Below, piece after piece: positions 7,487 through 15,434 of a stretch of DNA of 33,319 nt. Positions within the stretch are counted from its first letter, which is position 1. Each line of letters begins with the position of its first letter. The stretch comes from Halorubrum kocurii JCM 14978. Lineage in GTDB: Archaea > Halobacteriota > Halobacteria > Halobacteriales > Haloferacaceae. The translations under genes were made by a program, and so were the position numbers. The DNA lies in the NCBI RefSeq assembly GCF_000337355.1, contig NZ_AOJH01000054.1:1-33319 (forward strand). The letters are read 5' to 3'. The notes beneath the pieces were generated by a model that saw nothing but the letters and a program-made list of their open reading frames with translations, was not told the origin of the DNA and searched no databases.

Positions 7487-8965
7487 CTACTCGTCGCAGT
7501 CGTTCCGCTTCTCCTCCCGGTCGACGACTTCGGGCGTGCCGCTCAGGATACCGCGGAGCCGCGACATCGGCTCGCCGACGACGATGCCGTGTTCCGTGAT
7601 CCGGAACTCGCGGATCGTCCGCTCGAAGTCGCTCGTCCGCTTTTTGAGGACGCCGATCGCCTTCCGGAGCTCGCCCTCCACCTCGAGGTGACGGAGGAAC
7701 ACGATGTTGTCCGCGAGGTAGCTCACGTTCTCCATCGTCGCCTGGAACTCCCCCGTGACGTTTCGGGTCTCGTCGACGAGGATCCCCGTCACGCCGGCGT
7801 TCTTCAGGTAGCGCCCGAGCGCGTGCATCTGCTGGAGCATCATGTCCCCCTCGCCGCGCAGCGTCAGTCGGTACCCGGAGATCCCGTCGATCATGACGAT
7901 GTCGGCGCCCCGCTCTTCCACCTCTTCGCGGACCATTCGCGCGAACTCCTGTGGCGACTGCTCCAGCGCCTCCACTTCGGTCACCTGGAGCGTCCCCTTC
8001 TCCAGCATCTCGTCGACCGGGATGTTGATGGCCCGCGACCGGGTGAGGAACGTCTCCCTGTTCTCCTCGAACAGGTAGATGACGGAGCGTTCCCCCCGTC
8101 CCGCCGCCTCCTTCATGAACTGCGTGCTCAGGGTCGTCTTCCCGACCCCGGTCGGCCCGCTCACGATGCTCACCGTCCCGCGCTCGATGCCGCCGTGGAG
8201 CAGCTCGTCGAGCTCCGGGATCCCCGACGAGATCTGCTCGAACTCGGCGTCGCCCTCGCGCTGCCCGGGCTGGAGCGCCGGGTACACCACGATGCCAGCG
8301 TCCGTGATGCGGTAGGCGTGCTCGCCGCTCTGCGTCGCCGACCCGCGGAACTTCGGCACGCGGACCGTCTTGCCGTACTCGGCCGCGTCCAGCCGGATCG
8401 TCCCGTCCGTGATGAACTCGAGGTCGTCGGTCGGCAGCGACGCGGTGTTCTGGACGGTGAACAGCACGGTCGCCGCCCGGTTTTTCAGGAAGCGCATGAA
8501 CCCGACCACCTGCTTCCGGAACTGGTAGTCGTCGGACAGCAGGAAGCGGAGCTGGGTCAACGGGTCGACGACGACGCGGTCGGGGTCGACCGCGGTCACG
8601 CCCTCGACGATCCTGTCTGTCAGCGGTTCCCGCTCGACCTCCGCGGGCGCGAACACCTCGTACGACTCCTCCTCGACGAACACGTCCGCGCTCGGACTCA
8701 GGTCGAGGAACTCGATCGCGTCCGTGTCGAAGCCGAGCGCGGCCGCGTTCGCCTTCAGGTCGCGGACGTCCTCTTCGAGGTTGATGAACAGCGCCGTCTC
8801 CCCCTCGTCGACGCCCTGTTGCAGGAAGTGGAAGCTCAGGATCGTCTTCCCGCTGCCGGCCTGACCGCGGACCATGTAGCTCCGCTCCGAGACGAGCCCG
8901 CCCGACAGGATCTCGTCGAGCCCCGCCACGCCGGTCGACACCCGCTCGGGTAGTGGTGTTGACAT
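7487..8965 (-). CDS. KaiC-like double RecA-domain ATPase
   Basis: 492 aa, close to cyanobacterial KaiC in length, with two KaiC/RAD55-type domains. CI has Walker A GQAGSGKT (34-41) and paired glutamates E64-E65; CII has Walker A GPTGVGKT (270-277) and E300-E301. KaiC-type ATPases of haloarchaea (Cir proteins) show light/dark-linked expression, and KaiC is a clock kinase in cyanobacteria. The CII end aligns by eye with the KaiC phosphorylation segment: T410, S415 and Y416 fall at the positions of T426, S431 and T432. The tail after residue 480 is charged and ends NDCDE. ATG 8965 follows the TATA box TTTATTAA (8997-8990) with leaderless spacing. No kaiA or kaiB is nearby. Confidence 0.88.
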   Translation of the reverse strand: MSTPLPERVSTGVAGLDEILSGGLVSERSYMVRGQAGSGKTILSFHFLQQGVDEGETALFINLEEDVRDLKANAAALGFDTDAIEFLDLSPSADVFVEEESYEVFAPAEVEREPLTDRIVEGVTAVDPDRVVVDPLTQLRFLLSDDYQFRKQVVGFMRFLKNRAATVLFTVQNTASLPTDDLEFITDGTIRLDAAEYGKTVRVPKFRGSATQSGEHAYRITDAGIVVYPALQPGQREGDAEFEQISSGIPELDELLHGGIERGTVSIVSGPTGVGKTTLSTQFMKEAAGRGERSVIYLFEENRETFLTRSRAINIPVDEMLEKGTLQVTEVEALEQSPQEFARMVREEVEERGADIVMIDGISGYRLTLRGEGDMMLQQMHALGRYLKNAGVTGILVDETRNVTGEFQATMENVSYLADNIVFLRHLEVEGELRKAIGVLKKRTSDFERTIREFRITEHGIVVGEPMSRLRGILSGTPEVVDREEKRNDCDE

Positions 8966-8987
8966 ACGCCCACTGCGGGCGCGGGGT

Positions 8988-9006
8988 AGTTAATAAATGG
9001 GTAACT
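8988..9006. promoter_or_regulatory. TATA box of the KaiC-like gene within a short dyad
   Basis: The minus-strand TATA box TTTATTAA (8997-8990) sits 31 bp before ATG 8965. It is embedded in a dyad, AGTTA (8988-8992) and TAACT (9002-9006) with 9 bp between. The region is shared with the divergent LOV kinase gene, whose own TATA-like element (CTCTTAGTGG, 9005-9014) is weak. Confidence 0.6.
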
Positions 9007-9037
9007 CTTAGTGGCCGCGTGCTCTGCCCTATGAGAC

Positions 9038-10519
9038 ATGGCCTTCGACTCCGAGGGGAGCGACACCGGTGTACCCTCCGGGGGATCGTCCGCTCCGGAC
9101 GGCGAGGCCCGCGTCCTGCTTTGTATGCGGCCGGGACGCGACCGCGACCTGGTGGCCGAGACGCTCGGGGAGCGATACCGAATCGAGACGGCGACGGAGC
9201 CGGCGGCGCTCGACGCGGCGTTCGACTGCTGCGTCCTCGACGCGCGGGCGTTCGACCGGGCCGTCGAGGAGGTGGACCGGCGACGCGAGCGCGCGGAGCC
9301 GGTGTTTCTCCCCTTCGTGCTGCTGGTGCCGGACGCCGGCGGTGAGGCCGCGCGGAACCCGTGGGAACACGTCGACGACGTCGTCGAACTCCCGGTACAG
9401 CGGGGGGCGCTCCGGTCCCGCGTCGCCAACCTCGTCGAGCGGCGACGCACCGCGCTCCGGCTCGCGGACCGGGAGCGGCGGCTGGAGGCGGCCGTCGAGG
9501 AGCTCCGCGAGAAGGAGCGGGCGATGGACGAGGCCCCCGTGGGGATCACCCTCGCCGAGCCGGGGTCAGAGAACAAACCGCTGACCTACGTCAACGAGGA
9601 GTTCGAACGGCTCACCGGCTACGGCCCGGAGATGCTGGGGAAGGACTGCCGGTTCCTTCAGGGAGAGGGCACGAACCCCGAGACGGTGGCGACGATCCGA
9701 GAGGCGATCGACGACGAGCGGCCGGTATCCGTCGACATCCTGAACTACCGCGCGAACGGCCAGAAGTTCTGGAACCAGCTCACCGTCGCGCCGATCCGCG
9801 ACGAGACCGGCGCGGTGATCCGCTACGTCGGGTTCCAGACGGACATCACGGAGCGCAAGCTCCGCGAGCGCCGGCTGGAGGTGATGGGGCGGGTCCTCAA
9901 CCACAACCTCCGGAACAAGATGAACCTCATCGAGGGGTACACGGAGCTCCTGCGGGCCGAGCCCGACGAGGAGGAACGCCGGCGGTCGCTCGATGTGGTC
10001 GCGGACACGACCGACGACCTGATGCGGATCGCGGAGACCGTGCGGAAGATCGATCACACGTTCTCGGAGGGCGGGGCGGAGGGGGTCACCGTGAACCTGC
10101 GTGACCGGTTCTCCGAGCTGCTGAGTCAGATGAGCGACCGGTACCCGGACGCGACGTTCGACCTCTCGCTCCCGGACGACGACCTCCTCACCGTGAGCGT
10201 GGTGGGGATCCAGACGGCGATCGACGAGGCCGTGGAGAACGCGGTCAAGCACAACGACGCCCCGAGCCCGAGGGTCTGGATCCGCGTCGAGCGCGGCGAC
10301 GAGGAGTGGATCGAGATCGAGATCGAGGACGACGGCCCGGGCATCCCGGAACACGAGACCCACGTCCTCGATCGGGGAGAGACGTCGCTGAAGCACGCGG
10401 ACCGGCTCGGGATCTGGCTGATGTACTGGGTCGTGAGCAAGGCGGGCGGCGAGTTCTCGGTGGAGTCGCTCGAATCGGGCGGCACGCTCCTCCGGATGGC
10501 CGTTCCGGCGGACCCCTGA
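9038..10519 (+). CDS. LOV-domain sensor histidine kinase (putative blue-light receptor)
   Basis: 493 aa, soluble. Residues about 24-145 resemble a receiver domain (ARVLLCMRPGRD...CVLDARAFD) with little conservation of its active site. Residues about 165-275 are a PAS domain of LOV type: GKDCRFLQG with the photoreactive Cys at C204, R205 and Q208, plus the flavin contacts N236, N246 and Q267 (GFQTDIT). The canonical Asn before Cys is Asp here. A haloarchaeal HisKA-type H-box follows (LNHNLRNKM, H289), then an HATPase domain with N-box DEAVENAVKHND and G1 box DDGPGIP. It probably autophosphorylates on H289 in response to light or redox. No response regulator is adjacent. It is divergent from the KaiC-like gene, 72 bp apart. 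Confidence 0.85.
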   Translation: MAFDSEGSDTGVPSGGSSAPDGEARVLLCMRPGRDRDLVAETLGERYRIETATEPAALDAAFDCCVLDARAFDRAVEEVDRRRERAEPVFLPFVLLVPDAGGEAARNPWEHVDDVVELPVQRGALRSRVANLVERRRTALRLADRERRLEAAVEELREKERAMDEAPVGITLAEPGSENKPLTYVNEEFERLTGYGPEMLGKDCRFLQGEGTNPETVATIREAIDDERPVSVDILNYRANGQKFWNQLTVAPIRDETGAVIRYVGFQTDITERKLRERRLEVMGRVLNHNLRNKMNLIEGYTELLRAEPDEEERRRSLDVVADTTDDLMRIAETVRKIDHTFSEGGAEGVTVNLRDRFSELLSQMSDRYPDATFDLSLPDDDLLTVSVVGIQTAIDEAVENAVKHNDAPSPRVWIRVERGDEEWIEIEIEDDGPGIPEHETHVLDRGETSLKHADRLGIWLMYWVVSKAGGEFSVESLESGGTLLRMAVPADP

Positions 10520-10547
10520 CCGCGCGGGCCGCCGAGGGAGGGACCGA

Positions 10548-11564
10548 TTACAGCGACCGCTTCGACCGGAGCCGCGCGAGTCGCGCCCGCGCTTCCTGTC
10601 GGCTCGTCCCCCGCACGCGACCGGTCTCGGCGTCCGCCATCGAGACGAGTGAGAGGCGGTCGAGGAGCGGCGGCCAGTCGGCTGCGCCGGCGGCGTCGCT
10701 GGCGAACGCGACCGCGTTGCCGAGCCCGTCGCGCTCGGCGGACCCGACACGGGCGACCGCCCCGTCGGCGTCCCGGCGCCCGCCCGCGACGTAGAGCCGG
10801 TCGCCGACGGCGGCCGGGACCCACGCCGGGAGGAGCAGGAGCCAGAGCGCGACGCCCGCGGCCGCGTACGCCCAAGACGGGACCCGGTCGCGCTCCGGCT
10901 CGTACCCGTGGATCCGGTTGACGCGGCGGTCGGCCGCTGTGCGGTCGCCGCGCCGCCCGACGAGCAGTGTCGCGAGGAGGGCCACCGTCTCGACCGCCGC
11001 GAGCGCCGGGAGCAGCGCGGTCGCGACGAGCGCCTGCCGGGTCCGGAGCCGGACGAGCGCGTGTCGGAGCGCCGCGTCGCGGTCGGCCTTCGGCAGCGAG
11101 AGCAGCCGCGTCGAGACGACGAGCCGCGAGCCGCGGTGGCCGTCGGCGACGGCGACGTTGGCGGCGTCGGCGCGGACGACCGTCACCTCGGGGGCGTCGA
11201 CGCCGACTTCCTCGGCGAGGGTCGCGACGCGGTCGGCGACGAAGTCGGCGGGGCGGTCGTCCAGTTCGGCCTCCGGGAGCCGGGGGATCCGGCGGTCGAC
11301 GACCGCCGGACCGAGGAGGGCGGACCCGCCGAGTCCGACGACGACCGCGGCGAGGAGCCCGCCGAGCGCGCCCGGGCCGGCGAGGTCGAGGCCGGCGGGG
11401 CCGAGGAGGGCGGCGACGGGGACGAGCGGGACGCCGGCGAGCAGGACGGGGACGGAGAGCAGGGCGATCGCGCCGAGGGCCCGACGGACTCGCGACCCTC
11501 CCGACGGGGAGCCGGAGGGGTCCGGGTCAGCCGCTCCCGCTGCCGCGTCGCCGGTCGATGCCAT
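10548..11564 (-). CDS. HtpX/M48-like membrane protein with lost protease motif
   Basis: 338 aa from ATG 11564 (the frame opens six codons earlier). Topology resembles HtpX: two N-terminal hydrophobic segments (about 30-55 and 64-88), a cytosolic segment with EEVGVDAPEVTVVRADAANVAVADG and RLVVSTRLLSLPKADRDAALRHALVRLR, then further hydrophobic stretches (about 178-203 and 232-255). In active M48 peptidases the last motif reads HELAH; here it is HALVR (168-172), so the catalytic Glu and second His are gone. The downstream Glu ligand region is also altered (GGRRDADGAVARV). It is probably a catalytically inactive homologue. A TATA-like CTTTACC (11595-11589) precedes the start by about 30 bp. Confidence 0.65.
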   Translation of the reverse strand: MASTGDAAAGAADPDPSGSPSGGSRVRRALGAIALLSVPVLLAGVPLVPVAALLGPAGLDLAGPGALGGLLAAVVVGLGGSALLGPAVVDRRIPRLPEAELDDRPADFVADRVATLAEEVGVDAPEVTVVRADAANVAVADGHRGSRLVVSTRLLSLPKADRDAALRHALVRLRTRQALVATALLPALAAVETVALLATLLVGRRGDRTAADRRVNRIHGYEPERDRVPSWAYAAAGVALWLLLLPAWVPAAVGDRLYVAGGRRDADGAVARVGSAERDGLGNAVAFASDAAGAADWPPLLDRLSLVSMADAETGRVRGTSRQEARARLARLRSKRSL

Positions 11565-11624
11565 ACGACCCTCTCGTGTCACAGCCGAGGTAAAGCTTTG
11601 CCGGAGGCGGTCCGGGGCGTTACT

Positions 11625-12497
11625 TCATCGCGCTTCGGGCGGCGAGACGGTCAGGACGGGGACGTTGGCGACGCGGACGATCTTCTCGGTGACGCTCCCG
11701 AGGAAGTACCGTTCGAGCCCGGTTCGACCGTGCGTTCCCATCACGATGAGGTCGACATCGCGTTCCTCCGCGTAGTCCAAGATGGCTCGGGCGGCCGTTC
11801 CCGTAAGAACCGACGCCTCTACCGACCGCAGCCCCGCAGTTTCGGCTCGGCCGATGATGTCGTCGACGGCCCGTTGACCCGCGTCCTCTAACGCGGTCAG
11901 CACCTCGGCGCTACCGAAATCTCCCGAAAGGGGGAGGAGATCGACGGCGTGGACGACGTGCATCGCCGCACCGGCCGTCTCCGCGATAGCTACGCCGTGA
12001 TCCGCGGCAACGCTCGCCGCGTCGCTTCCGTCGGTCGGCACGAGGACCGTCTCGAAGTCGGGGTCGAGCGCGACGTCCTCGTGGACGGTGAGGACCGGCA
12101 CCGGCGAGGTGCGGAGCGTCCGCTCAGTGACGCTCCCGAGGACGAGGCGGTTCAACCCCGTTCGCCCGTGCGTTCCCATCACGATCAGGTCCACATCGTG
12201 GTCTCTTGCGTAGTCGGTGATCGTCTGATGAACCGGGCCGGCGGTCTCCACGACCCGTGTCGTCGCCGACACGCCGGCGTCCGCCGCCTGGTCCCTGAGT
12301 GTCGCCAGCGTCTTCTCTCCGCGTCGAGTCACCTCCTCGACGACTTCCGATTCGACGTCAGCCGGGGACATCTCGCGTTCGACGACGGTGATCGCGTGGA
12401 GTGAGGCGTCGAAGCGCCGTGCGAGGTTCAGCGCCGTTTCAGCCGCCGTCTTCGCGGCAGCGCTCCCATCCGTCGGCACCAGTATCTCGCTGTACAT
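11625..12497 (-). CDS. Universal stress protein, two UspA domains
   Basis: 290 aa made of two UspA domains in tandem (about 1-140 and 148-288). Each begins with the core strand (EILVPTDGS, TVLVPTDGS) and ends with the ATP-binding pattern G-2x-G-9x-G-S/T: MGTHGRTGLNRLVLGSVTE and MGTHGRTGLERYFLGSVTE. UspA proteins of this ATP-binding class act in stress survival; the substrate or partner is not evident. Codon bias is weaker than in many neighbours. It is divergent from tfe across a 198-bp gap (12498-12695) that holds an A/T-rich stretch (12532-12520) about 30 bp before ATG 12497 as a likely promoter. Confidence 0.9.
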   Translation of the reverse strand: MYSEILVPTDGSAAAKTAAETALNLARRFDASLHAITVVEREMSPADVESEVVEEVTRRGEKTLATLRDQAADAGVSATTRVVETAGPVHQTITDYARDHDVDLIVMGTHGRTGLNRLVLGSVTERTLRTSPVPVLTVHEDVALDPDFETVLVPTDGSDAASVAADHGVAIAETAGAAMHVVHAVDLLPLSGDFGSAEVLTALEDAGQRAVDDIIGRAETAGLRSVEASVLTGTAARAILDYAEERDVDLIVMGTHGRTGLERYFLGSVTEKIVRVANVPVLTVSPPEAR

Positions 12498-12649
12498 ACG
12501 TTCCCCTTCGAGTCGAGACGTTATGAATTTAGACCAACAGGTAGGGCCGGAACGAGGGGGCGTGTCTCGGCGCTCGGATCCGCGGCGGTTCGCGGCGGGT
12601 GCCCGCTTCCCGACAGCCCGTGAGTTCGCACTCGTCGTCAGCGGCGACC

Positions 12650-12670
12650 GCTCCTTCCGGAGCTTTTAAC
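12650..12670 (+). promoter_or_regulatory. tfe promoter with adjoining hairpin
   Basis: TATA-like TTTTAAC (12664-12670) is 32 bp before ATG 12696. Directly upstream is a perfect inverted repeat GCTCC (12650-12654) / GGAGC (12659-12663), covering the TFB-recognition (BRE) position. Confidence 0.5.
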
Positions 12671-12695
12671 CCGGTTCCTCCACCAGATCCACGTA

Positions 12696-13220
12696 ATGGC
12701 TTTTGAGGATCTACTGAACGACCCCGTCATCCAGAAGTACCTCCACGAGCTGGTGGGGCCGACGGGGATGCCGGTCGCGGCCGCGCCGCCCGACGGCGAG
12801 GTCACCGACGAGGAGCTGGCGGAGGAGCTCGGACTGGAGCTCAACGACGTCCGACGCGCGCTGTTCATCCTGTACGAGAACGACCTCGCCACCTATCGTC
12901 GGGTGCGCGACGAGGACTCGGGATGGCTCACGTACCTCTGGACGTTCCACTACGACAACATCCCGGAGAACCTCGAGGAGGAGATGTACCGCCTGCTCGA
13001 CGCCTTAGAGGAGCGCGAGGAGTACGAGCGCACCCACGAGTTCTACCTCTGTGAGGTGTGTTCGATCCGCTTCGAGTTCGGCGAGGCGATGGACTTCGGC
13101 TTCGAGTGTCCGGAGTGCGGCTCCCCGGTCGAGGCGATGGAAAACGACCGGCTCCGCGAGGCGATGGGACAGCGCGTCGAGGAGCTTCGCGACGAGCTCA
13201 ACGTGGACGTGACGGGCTGA
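12696..13220 (+). CDS. tfe: Transcription initiation factor E, alpha subunit (TFE)
   Basis: 174 aa. The archaeal TFIIE-alpha homologue stabilises the open promoter complex with TBP, TFB and RNA polymerase. Residues 1-85 are the winged helix (VTDEELAEELGLELNDVRRALFILYENDLA); a charged linker follows; the zinc ribbon has C119, C122, C138 and C141 (CEVC and CPEC); the C-terminus is helical. Length and order match the family. It is the first gene of an operon: its TGA overlaps the ATG of the DUF2110 gene (ATGA), then a DUF5803 gene follows 3 bp later. Confidence 0.95.
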   Translation: MAFEDLLNDPVIQKYLHELVGPTGMPVAAAPPDGEVTDEELAEELGLELNDVRRALFILYENDLATYRRVRDEDSGWLTYLWTFHYDNIPENLEEEMYRLLDALEEREEYERTHEFYLCEVCSIRFEFGEAMDFGFECPECGSPVEAMENDRLREAMGQRVEELRDELNVDVTG

Positions 13221-13915
13221 TGGTCGTCCTTGCAACCAAGTGCTCCGTCGAGGGGGACGCCCGCGACCGCGCGCTCGACGGGATGGACTCGCTGGTCGCC
13301 AACGACGTCGGCGAGCTCGCCGTCGACTGGCAGGTCGGGGTCCGCGACGACGACTTCGTCCAGGTGGACGTGACCGGCGAGGACGCGGCGGTCGCCCGCA
13401 ACGTCCTCGCGGAGACGTGGGGCGAGATCGTCGCCCACGACGACGGGCTGGAAGCCGGCGAGGAGTACGTCGGCACCCTCGAGTCGTGGGACGACGACGG
13501 CTTCGTCCTCGACGCCGGCGTGGACGTCCGGATCCCCGCCGACGAGATCGGCCTCGGGAGGGGCTCGCCCGACCAGGTCGTCGAGCGGTTCGGGCTGGTC
13601 CAGCACCTCCCGGTGCGGTTCATCTACGGCGGCGACGTCGGCGACCCCGACGCGGAGCCGAGCCGGCTGGCGGACGCCGAGCGCGACCGCCTGTACGACT
13701 GGCAGCGCGGGGACGGCCGCCTCAACGTCAACTCGGCGACCCGGGGCGAGGTCCGGGCGACCGTGAACCGCGCGGGCCACGCGCAGGACATTGTCACGGT
13801 CGAGCGACTGGGGCTCTTAGAGCAGAGCGTCGTCTGCACCGAAGACACCGACCCGCCGGGGCTGTTGGCCGCTATCGGCTCGTACCTCCCGGCCGAGATG
13901 CGCTGCGTCGTCTGA
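13220..13915 (+). CDS. DUF2110 family protein
   Basis: 231 aa, starting at the ATG that overlaps the tfe stop codon by ATGA, a strong sign of translational coupling. The central part (about residues 80-130: EYVGTLESWDDDGFVLDAGVDVRIPADEIGLG) looks like an S1/OB-type beta-barrel. The next block (LVQHLPVRFIYGGDV) and the end (IVTVERLGLLEQSVVCTEDTDPPG) are family-like. The persistent link with tfe in archaea suggests a role near transcription or RNA, but the function is unknown. The frame is open upstream inside tfe, but those residues are shadow sequence. Confidence 0.85.
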   Translation: MVVLATKCSVEGDARDRALDGMDSLVANDVGELAVDWQVGVRDDDFVQVDVTGEDAAVARNVLAETWGEIVAHDDGLEAGEEYVGTLESWDDDGFVLDAGVDVRIPADEIGLGRGSPDQVVERFGLVQHLPVRFIYGGDVGDPDAEPSRLADAERDRLYDWQRGDGRLNVNSATRGEVRATVNRAGHAQDIVTVERLGLLEQSVVCTEDTDPPGLLAAIGSYLPAEMRCVV

Positions 13916-13918
13916 GCC

Positions 13919-14686
13919 GTGAACCGACGCTTCGCCCTCGCGATCGCGGTCGTTGCGCTGCTGGCCCTCAGCGCCGGCTGTCTCACCTACATCAACGACG
14001 GCGGCGACGTCGCGAACGAGACGCTCGACGCCGAGCCGCCCCAGGAGTACGACTTCGCGACCGAACGCGACGCAGAGATCAACCTGTCGACGGGGACGCA
14101 GTACACCGCAGTGTACAACGTCTCCGGCGTCGAGGAGGTGCGGTTCTACCGACAGACCCCGTACGCGGGCGACCAGCCTTTCGAGTTCGAGGCGTTCCGG
14201 TACCAGTACCCCGACGGCGAGGTCGTGAACGGGACCGAGTTCCGCGCCCGCGGCGGGGAGGTCGAGCGCACCCCAGACGAGACGTGGGTCCGGTTCGGCG
14301 ACGAGATGGAGGGCGGCCGGATGGCCATCTCCGCGTCCGGGTCGCCCCGCCGTTTCACCACACTCACCTACGTCGAGGGGTCGTACGCGGTGACGCTTCC
14401 GCCCGGATTCAGCACCGAGTTCCCCATCGTCGGGCACGTGTCGCCCCGGGACCACGAGATCGAGACGGTCGACGGTCGCGACCGGATCACGTGGGACTCC
14501 GTCACGAGCGGGTCGGTCGTGGTCCAGTCGTACCGCGAAACGGACCTGCTCGTCTTCGGAGTGATCCTCGCGATCGCCGCGGTCGCCGCGGTCGTCGGGA
14601 CGGCGTACTTCCGGCGTCAGCTGCAGGAGCTCCGCGAGCGGCGCCGGCAGATGGGGCTCGGCGTCTACGAAGACGACGAGGAGTAA
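13919..14686 (+). CDS. DUF5803-like membrane-anchored lipoprotein
   Basis: 255 aa from GTG 13919, 3 bp after the DUF2110 stop. The N-terminus is a lipoprotein signal with lipobox LSAGC (C21). The extracytoplasmic part (22-205) is beta-rich with several N-x-S/T sequons. One membrane helix (about 209-230) is followed by a basic RRQLQELRERRRQ stretch and an acidic tail, so the protein has both a lipid anchor and a C-terminal helix. I recall DUF5803 for this haloarchaeal family. Function unknown; it is the third gene of the tfe operon. The T-run after the stop (14696-14700) may end the transcript. Confidence 0.75.
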   Translation: MNRRFALAIAVVALLALSAGCLTYINDGGDVANETLDAEPPQEYDFATERDAEINLSTGTQYTAVYNVSGVEEVRFYRQTPYAGDQPFEFEAFRYQYPDGEVVNGTEFRARGGEVERTPDETWVRFGDEMEGGRMAISASGSPRRFTTLTYVEGSYAVTLPPGFSTEFPIVGHVSPRDHEIETVDGRDRITWDSVTSGSVVVQSYRETDLLVFGVILAIAAVAAVVGTAYFRRQLQELRERRRQMGLGVYEDDEE

Positions 14687-14724
14687 CTGTAGCCCTTTTT
14701 CAGTGCGCGTCGCCTTGTGCGGGT

Positions 14725-15420
14725 ATGGACGCCGCAATCGTCACCGTCGGGGACGAACTCCTCGTCGGCGACACCGAGAACACCAACGCGACGTGGCTCT
14801 GCGGCCGGCTCGACGCCCGCGGCGTGACGGTCCGCCGGGTGACGGTCGTTCCGGACGAGATCGCCGAGATCGCGCGCGTCATCAACGAGTACCACGCCGA
14901 GTACGACGCCGTGATCGTCACCGGCGGGCTCGGACCCACGCACGACGACGTGACGATGGAAGCGGTCGCGGCCGCCTTCGGGCGGGACCTCGTCGCCAAC
15001 GACGAGGCCGCGGACTGGCTCGCCGAGCGGGGCTACAGTGCGGACGACCTGGTCGCCGAGACCACCCACCTCCCGGCCGACTGCCGGCCGCTCCCCAACG
15101 AGGCGGGCGTCGCGCCCGGCGCCGTCGTCGAGTCGGCGTACGTCCTCCCGGGCGTCCCGGCGGAGATGGAGGCGATGTTCGAGTTGATCGCGGACGAGTT
15201 CGAGGGGACGCAGACCCACACCGTCACCGTCGACGTGGACGAGCCGGAGAGCGAGCTGCTAGAGCGGTTCACGGAGCTTCAAGAGGCGTTCGACGTGAGC
15301 GTCGGGTCCTACCCCGGCGAGAGTGTGCGGGTGAAGATCACGGCGACGACGGCCGATGAGGCGGAGCGCGCCGCCGAGTGGGTGCGGGAGCGGTCGGAGC
15401 TGACCGATCCGGAGAACTGA
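14725..15420 (+). CDS. CinA/MoaB-type molybdopterin-binding domain protein
   Basis: 231 aa. The N-terminal 165 residues are a MoCF-biosynthesis (MoaB/CinA-N) domain: VTVGDELLVGDTENTNATWL near the start and the TGGLGPTHDD motif (66-75) that binds the pterin or nucleotide phosphate in this fold, then PNEAGVAPGAV and LPGVPAEMEAMF. The C-terminal part is a small alpha/beta segment and lacks the CinA deamidase domain. Archaeal versions are annotated as competence/damage-inducible protein A or molybdopterin-binding protein; the substrate is not certain. ATG 14725 is 30 bp after a T-rich TATA-like stretch (14695-14701), so it may have its own promoter behind the tfe operon. Confidence 0.85.
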   Translation: MDAAIVTVGDELLVGDTENTNATWLCGRLDARGVTVRRVTVVPDEIAEIARVINEYHAEYDAVIVTGGLGPTHDDVTMEAVAAAFGRDLVANDEAADWLAERGYSADDLVAETTHLPADCRPLPNEAGVAPGAVVESAYVLPGVPAEMEAMFELIADEFEGTQTHTVTVDVDEPESELLERFTELQEAFDVSVGSYPGESVRVKITATTADEAERAAEWVRERSELTDPEN

Positions 15421-15434
15421 GAGCGGCCCGAACC

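Noticed and set aside
7380..7691. ORF with MIPGPRTA repeats
   Set aside because: A frame-shifted reading of the trm56 24-bp repeats that runs antisense to the KaiC-like gene; no promoter.
12388..12669. 93-aa plus-strand ORF over the UspA/tfe gap
   Set aside because: Its first part is the antisense shadow of the UspA gene, the remainder is Arg/Ser-rich without promoter spacing, and it covers the tfe promoter.
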